Shown piece after piece: positions 48,478 through 60,725 of a stretch of 64,000 nucleotides of DNA. How positions within the stretch are numbered: position 1 is the stretch's first letter; the number at the start of each line of letters is the position of its first letter. This stretch comes from Buddleja alternifolia. Its lineage: Eukaryota; Streptophyta; Magnoliopsida; Lamiales; Scrophulariaceae. The notes beneath the pieces are model-generated. The model made no database searches and was not told the DNA's origin. It saw nothing but the letters and a program-made list of their open reading frames with translations. The stretch is from positions 5,118,046 to 5,182,045 of the forward strand of contig CM033393.1 of NCBI GenBank assembly GCA_019426215.1, read 5' to 3'. Made by a program: the position numbers and the translations under genes.

Positions 48478-51400
48478 TCACTTTTTCTGTCGCTTTCCTC
48501 TTTCTTCGCCTTGGAGAACTTCTAGAGCTAAGTCCATCAGGAGACGATCAATGTCAATCATTGTCGTATGTTGAACTTCATCGTAATCATGCCTACGAAG
48601 TCTGGCGCTTTCATTAAGTTCTAACAGCCTTTCCGTCCACTCTCTTGGAGAAATTCCAAGTTCATGAATCAGATCATGATAGATGTCTTTTCTTGGATCT
48701 TTAGACGGTCTCCAATTGATAGGTCGTCTCAGCGGTCCGGCAAAAGGTTGAAATCCCATACCTTCTAAGAAGTCAACGTCCAATTCCGGAAGGGGATATC
48801 TTCCTAGATAATATCTTGGCTTTCTCTTTTTAGTTAACATCTTCGTGATGCTCACTAGTTCTTCCATCATTGATCGCCAATTTTTATTATCAGTCTTTGA
48901 CATCAATTTGGACGCTTGATGCTTTTCTATATTTTCCTCCTTCTTGGCATCATCAAGAGAGGTCTTTAGATCAGCGACATCTCGGCGCAAATGTCTAACT
49001 TCTTCGACTAGAAGAGCAATTTGCTGGGCGACACTCTGAGCAACAGCATCGGATGAAGCGTGTCTTTCAGCATCAGCCGAAGCGCTCTGAGCTAGGTGTC
49101 GATTGAAGTCAGAGGAGAGCTCAGCGATAAGAGGGGACATGCTATTCATGATAGCAATGGTGCTTTTATTTGAAGCGTTGGCAATGTCTCGGCTTCGTGT
49201 ATCAGACACTATTCGCATATGTCTATCAGCAGTTTCAAAGATCTTGGAACAGGAACCTTCAATGTTGTGGAGCGAGTTCCGGACTGCCTGTCTGAAGTCT
49301 CTAGCGTCTGAATCACTTTCAGAATCCCAATCGGAAGAAGAACGCTCTGGGGTCGGGAGAAGTCCGTAGGAACTAGAAACTACAGCCTTGCCTTTGGATT
49401 TATCTCTGATAAAGGGCTCGATAGGCGCGTGTGCAATTTCAGAATGTACTTCTTCAATCGCTTGATCCATGATTGGATCTGCAAAAACTGGGGGCTCGAC
49501 TACTGGGGCACTAGAAGAATCTGGCAAGAAAGCCTCAGGATTTTGAGAGACTTCTGCAGTAGGAGCAGAGTCTTCTTCCATTATTTGGATCGGGGAAGGA
49601 AGTTCTCTAACACCAATGACCCAGAGGGGGCCAAGGGCTTCCAGCACATGCCTTGGACTGATCAGGCTGGATTGTGGGATAAAGAATATAGCGTCTTCAC
49701 GCTCTTCGATACTTAGTGCCAGTTGCACATCTTCCGGTAAAGAAATCCCTGAAGTATAACGATTGAAAAAGTCCAAAATCAACAGCATGAGCGCTTGAGC
49801 TGCGTCTTGGTCCACTGGCCTAATCAGCGAGATCATTTTGGCCACTTGAATGTTGGATTCACTAAAGAGCACGGGGTGTTGAGTATATCCTCTGAAATTG
49901 TAACACCCGGAAAAGTGATTGAAACTACTGTCCAGTGCTTGGGCATTTTCAAACACTGCTCTCATGTCTCTGTGGAACTCTGCAAACTCAGCGTGTTCTG
50001 TGGAAACATCAACACGAATCTGACTCTGACCGGGAAGAATTAGTTGTTTACTTGACGAAGCGTCTTCGTTTAGGTCAGGAAAGATTCTTTGAACAAAGTT
50101 GGCACGAGGATACAAGACGTAGCGTCCGCCCTGGTTGTATAAGGCGAGTTGCTGGCGAATGTAGCTTTCGATTGGTTGTCTGTATCATGGCAAAGCGCTA
50201 ACATTCCCTGCAATAATCTGACGCTGTTGAAGCAAAAAGGTTGCATATCCTCGACGTCTGTATTCTATCCCAAACTTGAAAAGAAACGGGTATCTTATAA
50301 GTTCTTCTAGGGTATAGAAATGCAGAACAAATTCTTCAGCCCATCTGACTGTATTCATCATCCATCTTTTGCCTAGTTTGTCCGCTTTAGCTTGATGTTT
50401 TCTAGCGGCAAGAAATTTCTCAAAGCGTTCCATTTCTTCTTCATAATCCTCAGCCCATAATCTGGCTAGATATTCTCGAGCCTCATCTTCTATCCACAAG
50501 TTGACCGGATTTGGACGCTCAGCAACAATAGGTCCTTTTCCTTTCCATAACTTAAGTGGATTAGGAGATAAAACGTTTTGAGGAGAGTTGACGATGGAAG
50601 GAAGAGCTGAATATCCTATCTTGTTGAGATCTGCCTCATCTGGATCTTTGTTCCAATCACCCATGTGGGGGTTTTTGAAAACAATCTGGTTTTGGCGCAG
50701 AGGATAAAAGGACTCTTCTGAGCGACCGGTGAAAGTGAATCGCTGCTCGTCAAATTTTGATCGGTTGAACGCTGGTCGACGAATATACTCAAGGCTTGAA
50801 TGAAGACGCTCTAAACTGTACAAACCAAGATCGGCAAAACGCTCGAAGATTTCAAAGTTATGTGAGTCTGAAAGATCCGGCCGATGGAGAGTTGTTTGAA
50901 ATTGGATTTCCAACTCGGCAAGCGTTTGAGTGTCACGTTCTCTGGCGGCATAATAAAATTCAACATCTGAAGAGTATCCGCGTGGGAAGAAATCAATGAC
51001 ACGAGGAGGAGGTCCTGTTGGCGTAGGAACAAAAGCAATAGCCTCTGTTGGGATAGGGGCCACTTCTATCGACCGCTCAGCGTTTAAAGTTGCTTCACTT
51101 GCTGATGGAGTTTCAGCGTCAGGAATAACTTGTGATGCCTTTTTAGCGATATCCACAACAGTTGCCATGTCCACATCTATTTCAACTGGAATCTCCGAGA
51201 TAGGAGGGGCATCAGCGATTGGTACATCTTGAGGTACGTCTTGAGCTGATACATGTAAGCGATTGAGAAAAGCAAGCAAAAATTTCTACTAAGTAGAAAT
51301 TACAAACAAAAGACTACATCGCTTACCCTGAGGAATATCATGGACTTTTTCAGTCGCTTGATCTGTTTCTTGAGCAATTTCCTCAGGCTCCTAGACTTCT

Positions 51401-52788
51401 TCTTCGGGGTCTAAATTGATAAAAGAAGTTATCGGATCAGCACGAATGGGGATATTTAGTTCTTCAAGCGTGTTGAGAACATATTGAATATCTGCTGCAT
51501 AAGGTGCCTGAACATTTGAAAGCCTCTCAGATTGAGTAGCGGCTGGAGGATCTGAGCTGACTTCGGGAACAGCGTCAGAGAAAGAAGCACTAGCTGACTC
51601 TCTAAGCGCTGGTTTTGAAGGAGCGCTAGAGGATACTGCGGGAGTAGAAAGAGGAGTACGCCTTCGTGCAAGCGGTACTTCTTCTTCTACTGCTTCTTCT
51701 TCCTCGGGAATGGGAAAGACAAACGCTGGAGGAGGAGATGGAGATTTAGGAGAGGGAGAAGGAGAAGGGATTTTTTGTTTCTTTTTGGGGTCCGGCTTCT
51801 TCTTCTTAAGATCAGGATTTTGTTTCTTTACGAGCTTGGATGGCTCAGTGACTCGGAGAGTGATCTTTCTCTTAGGTCGCTTGACCACCACTTCTTCTTC
51901 TGATGAAGAGGATGATGATGAAGAAGACGCTTGATCTTCATCATCACTGCGAACAACTCCTTCGGCTGGAAGTCGCTCACGCTGTTCTTTAGGAACCGCT
52001 GCTCCGCCGGGTTTTCGCGGGTGAAGAAGCTCGCTTATCATTTTCTTTCCATAAAATTTGGTCGATGGAATCTTTTTGCCAAAAGATTGCGTATATCCGC
52101 AAGCGCAAAGAATACGACTTAGCACAATCCCGTAAGGTTTGGGATTAACAGACTTAGCCATCGCTGCTTTGAAGCGATTGAAAACGTAGAGAGACCAGTT
52201 AACTTTTAACTTGGTTAGGATGACTACCATCATCTTGTATTGAATGTTGGTGATTTTGTCAAAAGTTCCTTTTCTGCATTCAAGAATCTTTGAACAAATA
52301 TCAGCGAGGATGACGTATTCGCCCTTCATATCATTCTTCTTGAAGTTTGGCTCATACGCGGCGTTAACATCGTCTTTCTTAATCAAATCCCAAACTTTGG
52401 TAGCATCTCCGAGATTGACATGTTCTACCTCACTGCCGTGATTCAGGAGATTTAGTAGTGAATAAATCAGAGAGGGAGTGAGAACAAAGGTCTCTTTAGC
52501 AGAAGGAAAGACGCAGGATATGGAATTGCCGTCTTTAGAAATTTCACCATTATTGAAAAAGTAGAGAGATTCTTCTTCATAGTAGTTGTAAGTAGTAGTA
52601 AGCATGTCTCTCAAACCAGATTCTTGAACGAGTGGAAGAATCGTTCGAAGAGGGAAGTTCTGGTTATCAAAAAGATAATCCCAGTTAACCAAAAATCCGG
52701 CGTTAACCGTCACTGGTTTTTCAGCACGGGAAGGTTTTCCAGTAGCAGAAGTTGCTGTTTTGGAAGATTTTGAAGCTTTGGGTGCCAT
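48478..52788 (-). pseudogene. Third (envelope-position) reading frame of the Sirevirus-like element
   Basis: One frame runs from the ATG at 52788 (MAPKASKSSKTATS) to 48478. It is interrupted by TAG at 51391-51393, a tandem TAG TAG inside a possible intron, and TGA at 50185-50187. The possible intron (51326-51246, 81 nt, CAGG|GTAAGC to TATCAG|C) is a multiple of three, so both splicing and its sequence length keep the frame. The N-terminal part (VNWDYLFDNQNFPLRTILPL; PYGIVLSRILCACGYTQSFG) resembles plant retroelement proteins of unknown role. A Lys/Ser/Pro-rich middle follows, then an acidic part and a likely coiled coil (EEVRHLRRDVADLKTSLDDA). At about 1400 codons it is longer than the Sirevirus envelope-like proteins I know. 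I see no membrane segment, so an envelope role is not shown. Confidence 0.6.
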
Positions 52789-53630
52789 TGCTGAAAGGTG
52801 AAACTTTGAAGAAAAGAGAGAAGATTTTGCTTTTATAGAGAAAAGACTTTTACAGAGGAGAGATTGGAAGTGATAAAGGTTTTCTGTAAAAGTTTTGAGA
52901 GGTTTAAATAGAAGGTAAAGATAACTCCTCAATTGGTAGATGAATGACACGTGTACAGAAGTAAATGAGAGAGAAATCTGAACCGTGTACACATAACTTC
53001 GGATGTCAAAAAAGTGCGGTAAAATAGGATATTATAACATTTTTCGGATCCGCAATTACTTTTTGAAAACGTTTGAAAAAATTTGAAATTTTCAGCGTAA
53101 ATTACACGCACCTGATAGTACACTGACACGTACTCAGATGCATGCATTTTACTGAACTGCCTAGGTTTAGATAGGAATCATAACCGTCAGTTTGATTTGA
53201 TAGGCACGTGTGGGTAGTTAACAAATCTAGACTTTTGGACTCATCCACACGCTACTTTGTGGCGATGAAAACTATGCATGAATTTTTATGAAAGAGAGTT
53301 ACTTTAGCGTTGAAGTGGGAATTCTTTCAACGCTGAAGATTCTTTTATAGAGTAAATATAATTTGATACATATCAATCGCTTGTTGGATTTTTAAACCTT
53401 TCATTTTATAAGCGATCAGATTGTAATGAGTACAAGTAAACGTTAATGATCGGTGCATAAGATTTGTTAAGGTCATTTTGATCATAGTCGCTTACTTGAT
53501 GAAGTAAGTACAATTTTAAAGTTCCCCCTAAAATTGATAACTCATTTCATTTTTGGAAAAAATAGCTTAGACATAATCATAAAGTGATTCCCCCCAAATT
53601 ATATGCCTATTAAATATGATGCTTTATGAT

Positions 53631-56600
53631 TTAAGCGTTTAAATCAATCATACCTAATTCACTTCTTAAAGTGAGAAAGCGTTGTTCGTTGAGTGCTTTG
53701 GTGAAGATATCTGCCAGTTGTTTGTCAGTTCCAATGAAATGCATGGAGATATCTTTCTTTTGAACATGGTCACGCAAGAAATGGTATCTAATGTCAATGT
53801 GTTTGGTTCTAGAATGAAGGACAGGATTTTGGGTCATAGCTAAAGCGCTTTGGTTATCACAATGGATTGGGGTAGGACCTAGGATTGTTCCATAATCTCT
53901 AAGTTGTTGCCTCATCCAAAGGATTTGTGCACAACAGCTTCCAGCAGCTACATATTCTGCCTCAGCGGTAGAAGTCGCTATAGATTGTTGTTTCTTACTA
54001 TGCCACGAAACTAGTCTATCACCTAGAAATTGACATGTACCACTAGTAATTTTTCTATCTATTTTGTATCCTGCAAAATCTGCGTTTGAATAACCAATTA
54101 GTTCAAAAGGAGAATCCTGTGGATACCATAAGCCCACATTTTGTGTGCCTTTTAGGTACTTAAGGATTTTCTTGGTAGCACTTAAGTGTGATTCTCTAGG
54201 ATCAAATTGAAAACGTGCACACATGCATACCGAAAACATAATATCAAGTCTACTAGCGGTAAGATAAAGAAGTGATCCAATAATACCCTTATAGTTAGTG
54301 ATATCAATTTTCTTCCCACTTTCATCTTTATCTAACTTAAGCGTTTGACTCATTGGAATTTTTGAAGATGATGCATTTTCCATACCAAATTTCTTAATCA
54401 TATCTCTAGTATACTTAGCTTGGTTTATAAATATTCCATTAGGAAGTTGCTTAACTTGTAATCCTAAGAAAAAAGTTAATTCACCCATCATGCTCATTTC
54501 AAATTGTTCTTGCATCATTTTCAAAAATTTCTCACACAATCGCTTATTAGTAGATCCAAATATAATATCATCAACATAGATTTGGACTAAGAGAATATCT
54601 TCATTATGGGTAATTTTAAATAACGTTGTGTCAACGCTGCCTTTTGAAAAGCCTTTACCTATAAGGAAGATAGAGAGAGTGTCATACCATGCTCTTGGGG
54701 CTTGTTTAAGGCCATAGAGTGCCTTATCCAGTTTGTAGACCATACTCTTGCCATGGTTGTTGATGAATCCTAGAGGTTGCTCCACATAGACTTCTTCTTG
54801 GAGTTTACCATTCAAGAATGCACTCTTCACGTCCATTTGATATACTGTGAACTTGTTGAATGCGGCAAATGCTAGGAACATTCTAATCGCTTTAAGACGG
54901 GCTACTGGGGCATATGTTTCATCAAAATCAATTCCTTCTTCTTGACAATAACCCTGAGCGACTAATCTAGCTTTGTTTCTTATAACAATGCCATCTTCAT
55001 CCATTTTATTCCTAAAAACCCATCTAGTTCCAATGACTCCTTGATGAGTTGGTCTTGGTACTAGCGTCCAAACCTTGCTTCTCTCAAATTTGTTAAGCTC
55101 TTCTTGCATCGCTTCTACCCAACTTGAATCACTAAGCGCTTCATCCACTTTCTTTGGTTCCATTTGAGATAGGAAGCTTGCGAACATGGCCTCATTAATT
55201 GTAGCGGACCTAGCTCTAATAGGTGCTTCAATATCTCCAATCACTAGATCTGGTGGATGATCTCTAAGCCATTTTCGGTCTGGTTGGAACGGGTTGATAG
55301 ACTCTTGATTATCAATCGCTTGATTCTCATTTGTCTCTTGCACAGTCGCTTCATCATTCACAGTTCCAATTTGCTCTTGATGATCATTCTCTTCATGATC
55401 ATTAGCGATTCTGACTTCATCATAATTTGTAACCTCACGAGTAACCTTAGGAAAAGGCACAGAGATCTCATCATCCTCATTGTCACTATCATCTTCAAGA
55501 TTAATTTGTGACGCTTGTTGGACAAGATCTTCAATTCCTACATCATCAGGATCAACCTTACTCGGCTCTTGGTTAGCATCATCAAACACAACATGAATGG
55601 ATTCTTCAACCTTTGATTTGATCTTATTTAGGATGCGAAAGCTCTTTCCATTTTTGGCATATCCTAGAAAGATTCCCTCATCCGCTTTAGGATCAAATGT
55701 CTTTAGGCTTTGGGATCCATTGTTATGAATGAAACATTTCGAACCAAAAACATGAAAATATGAAACGTTAGGCTTACGTCCCTTCCACAACTCATATGGA
55801 GTCTTCTCATGTTGCTTGTTGATCATACACCGGTTCTGAGTGTAGCAAGCGGTGTTGATGGCTTCGGCCCAAAACCTTTGAGGCAGCTTGGATTCTGCTA
55901 GCATCGTCCTAGCGGCTTCTTTAAGCGTTCTGTTCCGCCGCTCAACAACTCCATTTTGTTGAGGTGTTCTAGGAGCAGAATACTCATGAAGTATTCCTAG
56001 ATCTGTACAAAACTTCTCACCAAATTGGTTAGTAAATTCAGTTCCCTTGTCGCTTCTAATTCTCGTCACCGTTAGGTCTTTTGAATTTTACAGTTGACGG
56101 ATTAGCGCTGTGAGCTTGACACTAGTTTCATCTTTGGTCGCTAGAAATTCTACCCATGTATAGCGAGAGAAATCATCAACTATTACTAGCGAGTACTTTT
56201 TGCCACTAACACTCATGATTTGAATAGGTCCAAACAAATCTAAATGCAATAGTTCAAGAACTCTAGAAGTAGATAGACATGGTTTCTTTTTGAAAGATGA
56301 CTTAACTTGTTTACCCATTTGACATGCATCACATAAGCGATTCTTTTGAAAGGAACCTTTAGGTAATCCCACAAGATTTAGCGATATTAACTGAGAGATT
56401 GCCTTAAAATTGAGATGATTCATTTTTCTATGCCATAACCAACCTAATTCATTTTGACTTTTAGCAACAAAGCATGTGAGGTTGTTATCAAAAGTAGAAT
56501 CCCAATCCACTAAATACACATTGTTTGTTCTTTTTCCTCTTAATTTAGTAGACTTAGTCTTAGCGTCGTTGACATAGCAGAAGTCGCTTGAGAATTTAAC

Positions 56601-56888
56601 ATCAAAGCCTTTATCACAAAATTGACTAATGCTTAACAAATTATGCTTAAGACCCTCAACATAATATACATCACTGATCATGATGTTCCCCCTATGCATG
56701 ATACCTATACCTTTGGTTTTACCTTTGGAGTTATCACCGAATATAACTTGAGGACCATTGGTAGCTCGATAGTTGACTAAGAGATCTTTTGATCCAGTCA
56801 TGTGTCTGGATGACCCGCTATCGAAATACCAAACTGAAGTATCGGTGTCAGCTCTAGGTACCTGCAGTAAGGATAGTTCTAATTCTTC
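53631..56888 (-). pseudogene. Sirevirus-like pol polyprotein with one nonsense codon
   Basis: The frame opens at 56888 and runs to 53631, broken only by TAA at 56088-56090 (one change from CAA). Domains: aspartic protease (WYFDSGSSRHMTG), pre-integrase zinc region (LWHRKMNHLNF; CDACQMGKQVKSSF), integrase core ([47 protein letters not shown]), reverse transcriptase ([35 protein letters not shown]) and RNase H ([19 protein letters not shown]). This order, with integrase before RT, defines Copia. It overlaps the gag end by a few bases in a different frame, so pol would need a frameshift or separate initiation. Confidence 0.9.
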
Positions 56889-59095
56889 TTAGGTACCCAT
56901 GTTTTCTTGGGTTCTTCACTGTTAGTAACTTTGGTTTGAATTAAAACTTTAGGAACCCATATTTGCCTAGTCTTCATTGTGGGAATACTGGCCTTTTTGG
57001 GTTTCACATCGTGTTGTGTGTGCTTTTTGGGTGTGTAATAATATCCTCGATTATAATAGTAGTCATAATCATAGTCATAGTCATAATCATCATAGTATCG
57101 ATAATATGACCTTGACCGTCTCGGATATTGACGTTGGTATTTCCTTGGCACTGGCTTGGGTTGCACTTTTGGTGCTTGATGCTTAGCGCTTGATTCACAG
57201 TGGTTAGGTTTATCCTTAGCCTTTTGAGCGTTTGGATGAATCTTTCTTTGTGAATCATTTGTCTTTGTCTTTCCCTTGCCTGAGTCAGCTTTGGCTTTCT
57301 CATTTGGCCTCGTACCGTTGTCGCTTGGTTCATTCAGTGTTTGACTTTGTGAACTTTCTTTAACAAAGCGAACACCCTTTCCTTTGTTGTTTGTCGTAAC
57401 ATTAGATTTATTTGGTTCTTTACCAAATTTATTGCATCCTAAACCGGTCTTTTCACCAAATAATCTAGTTACCTCAGTCACATTATCCAAGTTTCTAGAA
57501 GCTTTTGATAATGATGAGACGAGCTGCTCTGATTTGGCAAGCCTAGCGATCAGATCAGCTTCTCTTTTGACTATTATATCAAGATCATCTTTTAATTGAA
57601 TAATTTCACTCTCAAGTGATTGGTTCTTCTCAATGCACTGTTGCTGAACTCACAACTCTGCTCTGAGAGTCACTTTATCTCTTGTGAGTGATGTGATAAT
57701 ATCGAGATCATTTTGATATATTTTGGTAGCTTCTTGACATTCATTGTAGTATTCTTTGACTTTGTCAAGTAATTCATCATAAGAAAGAGGAATTGATAAT
57801 TCATTGGTTACCTCTGGTAGCGAATAGTCAGACGCTTCATCATATCTTTCCATAAGACAAATCAACGCTGAGTCGCTTGTAGGCTCATCATCACTGCTTT
57901 CATCTGATGATTTCAAATCCTCTTCAGGTGCGAAGAATGGTTCAGATCCCGCTAGAAATCCCTGTTGGCGAAGGTTGCTCCTGAATTGGTTTCTATCCGC
58001 ATAGTCTTCCCTTGAGGGCTTTGACACATTTGGATAAGGGCAATTCACCTGGTAGTGCCCTGGTTTTCTGCAATTATAACACAAATTAGTTTTCATTTTC
58101 TGTTCAGTGGATAATCGCTTTGAGACTACTGGCGCTGAGAGATTTTGAGTAGGGGATGGAGGTGCTTGGTATGGAATTGGCGCTACTGGTTGAGGTGCAG
58201 AGTACACTGGCGCTTGATACTGAGGCGCTGGAGCAGGGAGAGGAGTCTGAAATGACGTTTGTCCGATAGGATTTCTTTTTTCATGTCTTAGAATTTTTTT
58301 GAATTTCTTGACCAATAAAGCCATTTCCTTTTCTTCATTTGATTCCATGATTTTAACCTCACTAACCGCTTTACTCTTGCTTTTGGTTGTAGCGATTAAA
58401 GCTCTTGATTTAGTCGCTGAAGTCGATGTGTCACTGACTTCACCCAATTCGAACTCAAATGCCTTTAACTCTGAAAAGACATGCTCTGGAGTAAGAGTCT
58501 CCAATGTCTGTGATTCTCTCATAGAAACAGTCTTAATTAGATATTTGCTTGGAAGGCTTCTGAAAATTTTGTTGACCATTTCCTTGTTGGTCAATTCCTT
58601 GTCTAATGACGCTAACTCTGTAACGAGCAAAGTAAACCTTGCGTCCAATTGTTCTAGCGTCTCATTGGGCTGCATATTGAAATGCTCAAATCTTTGCATG
58701 GCTATGGAAAGCTTATTCTCCTTCATTTGTGCTGATCCTTCACACACTATAGCCAGCTTGTCCCATATTTCTTTGGAAGTCTTACATTGCTTGATCTTGT
58801 TGAACAATGCATCGTTGTCTCCTAATGCTGAGTAAAGTGTACTTCGTCCAACATTATCTAGATTTGCCCTTTTTCGATCTTCAGGCGTCCATTCTAACTT
58901 AGGTTTCTCGACATAACCATCTGGAGTGGCCTCGGTTGCTCCAGGGGCTCGAGTTACAACTTTCATAATTTGAATGGGATCACCTGTGATTACATCAGAC
59001 ATTTCACTATCGCATGAGCACAAGTAAGCGAATGCTCTAAGTTTCCAAGAATCATAATTTGACTCTACCAACTTAGGCATTTTGTTGAAAGCCAT
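56879..59095 (-). pseudogene. Sirevirus-like gag with one nonsense codon
   Basis: It starts MAFNKMPKLVESNYDSWKLR. The UBN2-type gag core follows (IWDKLAIVCEGSAQMKENKL; FEHFNMQPNETLEQLDARFT), then a Pro/Gln-rich linker, a zinc knuckle CYNCRKPGHYQVNC (CX2CX4HX4C, about residue 340), an acidic stretch and a coiled coil. TGA at 57650-57652 interrupts the coiled coil; the same frame continues through a basic Lys/Asn/Tyr-rich tail to TAG at 56879-56881. Long basic C-terminal tails are typical of Sirevirus gag. Confidence 0.85.
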
Positions 59096-59198
59096 AATGA
59101 GATGCTTTTGGAGAGAAAAATTAAAGTGACTAAGTTAAAAAACAAATGGATCTGAACAAGCAGTTATGCTTGGAAACGCTTAGGTTTCTAATTCAACC

Positions 59199-59210
59199 GC
59201 TCTGATACCA
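59199..59210 (-). other. Primer-binding site (initiator tRNA-Met type)
   Basis: On the - strand TGGTATCAGAGC lies two bases inside the 5' LTR edge, complementary to the 3' end of plant initiator tRNA-Met. Confidence 0.9.
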
Positions 59211-59212
59211 CT

Positions 59213-60720
59213 TGGTGGTCCCAAATGGCATACGAATGGGTCTAGAAGGGGGGGGGGGTTGAATAGACCCTGAAGTCTTTTTCGACTTCACAAAAATTTT
59301 CGTATCACTTTAGAAATTTGAACGGTTGGAAAGCTGAGCGCTTGGGTCAGACGCTTCAGAGTAGTTTACTTAGACTTAGTGATTTCAGCAGTTTACCAAA
59401 GTAGGGCAACGCTTTAGATCGCTTAATCAGGGTTAGCACAGCGGAAATGATTTTTAGCGTTCTTTTAGATAATTTAATCGCTTTGCAATTTTATTTGTCT
59501 TTTTCAGAATAATATAATGTGATGAATATAAGACAATAAAATATAAATGACACAATAAATTGTAAGGTTCACTGGGTGATGTAATCCCAGCTACGTCCTT
59601 CTTCTCCTATTTCATTTGGAGGAATTTACTATGATGATTATCAAAGAATCACACAGAAACTTCTACAAAATAGTAAAGGATGAAAATGATCTTGGGCTCC
59701 TTGATCACACAGATTTCAGAACCAATGAAGATCGTCTTCTTCAAGCTTCTCTCACTCAGAAATACTGCCTGAAAGGTTTCAACAACTTTTCTCACTCAGA
59801 TGAAAGGTTGAGGTTTGTCACTAGGGTTTGTTTGTTTTAGAGAAGATCAAACAACTTGGAATATCTCAGTTGGAGTTTGAATTTCTTCTTTGGAAGATAT
59901 TTGAGATATTTGTGACTGTTTGGAATGTAGATAGAAAGCTTGAAAGGTTTTGGCTATGGGGTTTCTAAGCTTTTTCCAGAAAGAATGTACGTAAGATTTT
60001 TGGCAATAATTTCTCGTATATTCTTATTGTTATATGTTGGGTTTTTCTGGAGCAAGGTATTTATAGGCAATTTCTTGGGATCTGTCCGTTGGACACATGT
60101 AGAAGCGTGCCTTTCACGTGGCGCGTGATCATACCTAAATTCTGACATTCCTGAAAATTTGCTGAATCCGATTGGACGGGAGCAGCTAAAACTCTGAAAT
60201 TTCTGACAGTCTGATCAAAAGGTGGCTTGTCCACAAGTCATAGTAGCTTATCACATTTAATGCTCTTATCAGGCATTTAATGCATTTGAATTTATTTCCC
60301 GTTGGAAATAAATGTCTGTTGAATGATTGCATTTAAGACCTTCATGACTTGAGGATTTATTTCAGGTGAATCTTACATCCATCGCTTGAGACAATTTGAG
60401 CGCTTGATCCATGTATCCTGAAATAGGTTCCTTTAGCGTTTGACGAACGCTAAGAGACAAATCTTCATCTCTGGTTGACTTCAGACGCTGGTCTTCAACT
60501 TCTTCTCTAATAGACTCACCTAGAATTCTACTAGCGATTCAGTTACTAAGACTTAGTCTAAAATCTACAAAGATAAAAAATTACAAGCCTAAACAAAATT
60601 ACAAACTTTCAAACGCTTAAACAATAATCTAAGGAAAGCATAAACTTACATTTTATTTGGGGTGTAACAATGAATCCTATCTTGTCATCATCAAAACATC
60701 TAACATGAAATTTCCTAACA
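59213..60720 (-). repeat. 5' LTR of the Sirevirus-like element
   Basis: A 1508-bp LTR from TGTTAGGAAATTTCATGTTA to ...GACCACCA on the - strand, flanked by target duplication GCTTT at 60721-60725. It contains a G/C homopolymer of 12 near 59250. Confidence 0.92.
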
Positions 60721-60725
60721 GCTTT

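Larger units (their letters stand above)
46729..60720 (-). mobile_element. Sirevirus-like Ty1/Copia LTR retrotransposon, 14.0 kb
   Basis: The element is on the - strand: 5' LTR 60720-59213, tRNA-Met primer-binding site, gag, pol in Copia order (protease, integrase, RT, RNase H), a long third frame in the envelope position, polypurine tract, and 3' LTR 48237-46729. Perfect target duplication GCTTT (46724-46728 and 60721-60725). LTRs of about 1508 bp differ at roughly 40 sites by eye, nearly 3%, so it is older than the Athila-like insertion. Size, purine-tract copies and the post-pol frame fit the Sirevirus (SIRE/Maximus) lineage. Confidence 0.92.

Noticed and set aside
51280..51302. AATTTCTACTAAGTAGAAATT resembles the repeat of Cas12a CRISPR arrays
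   Set aside because: It occurs once, is a simple near-palindrome, and lies inside a plant retrotransposon; there is no array and no cas gene. Coincidence.
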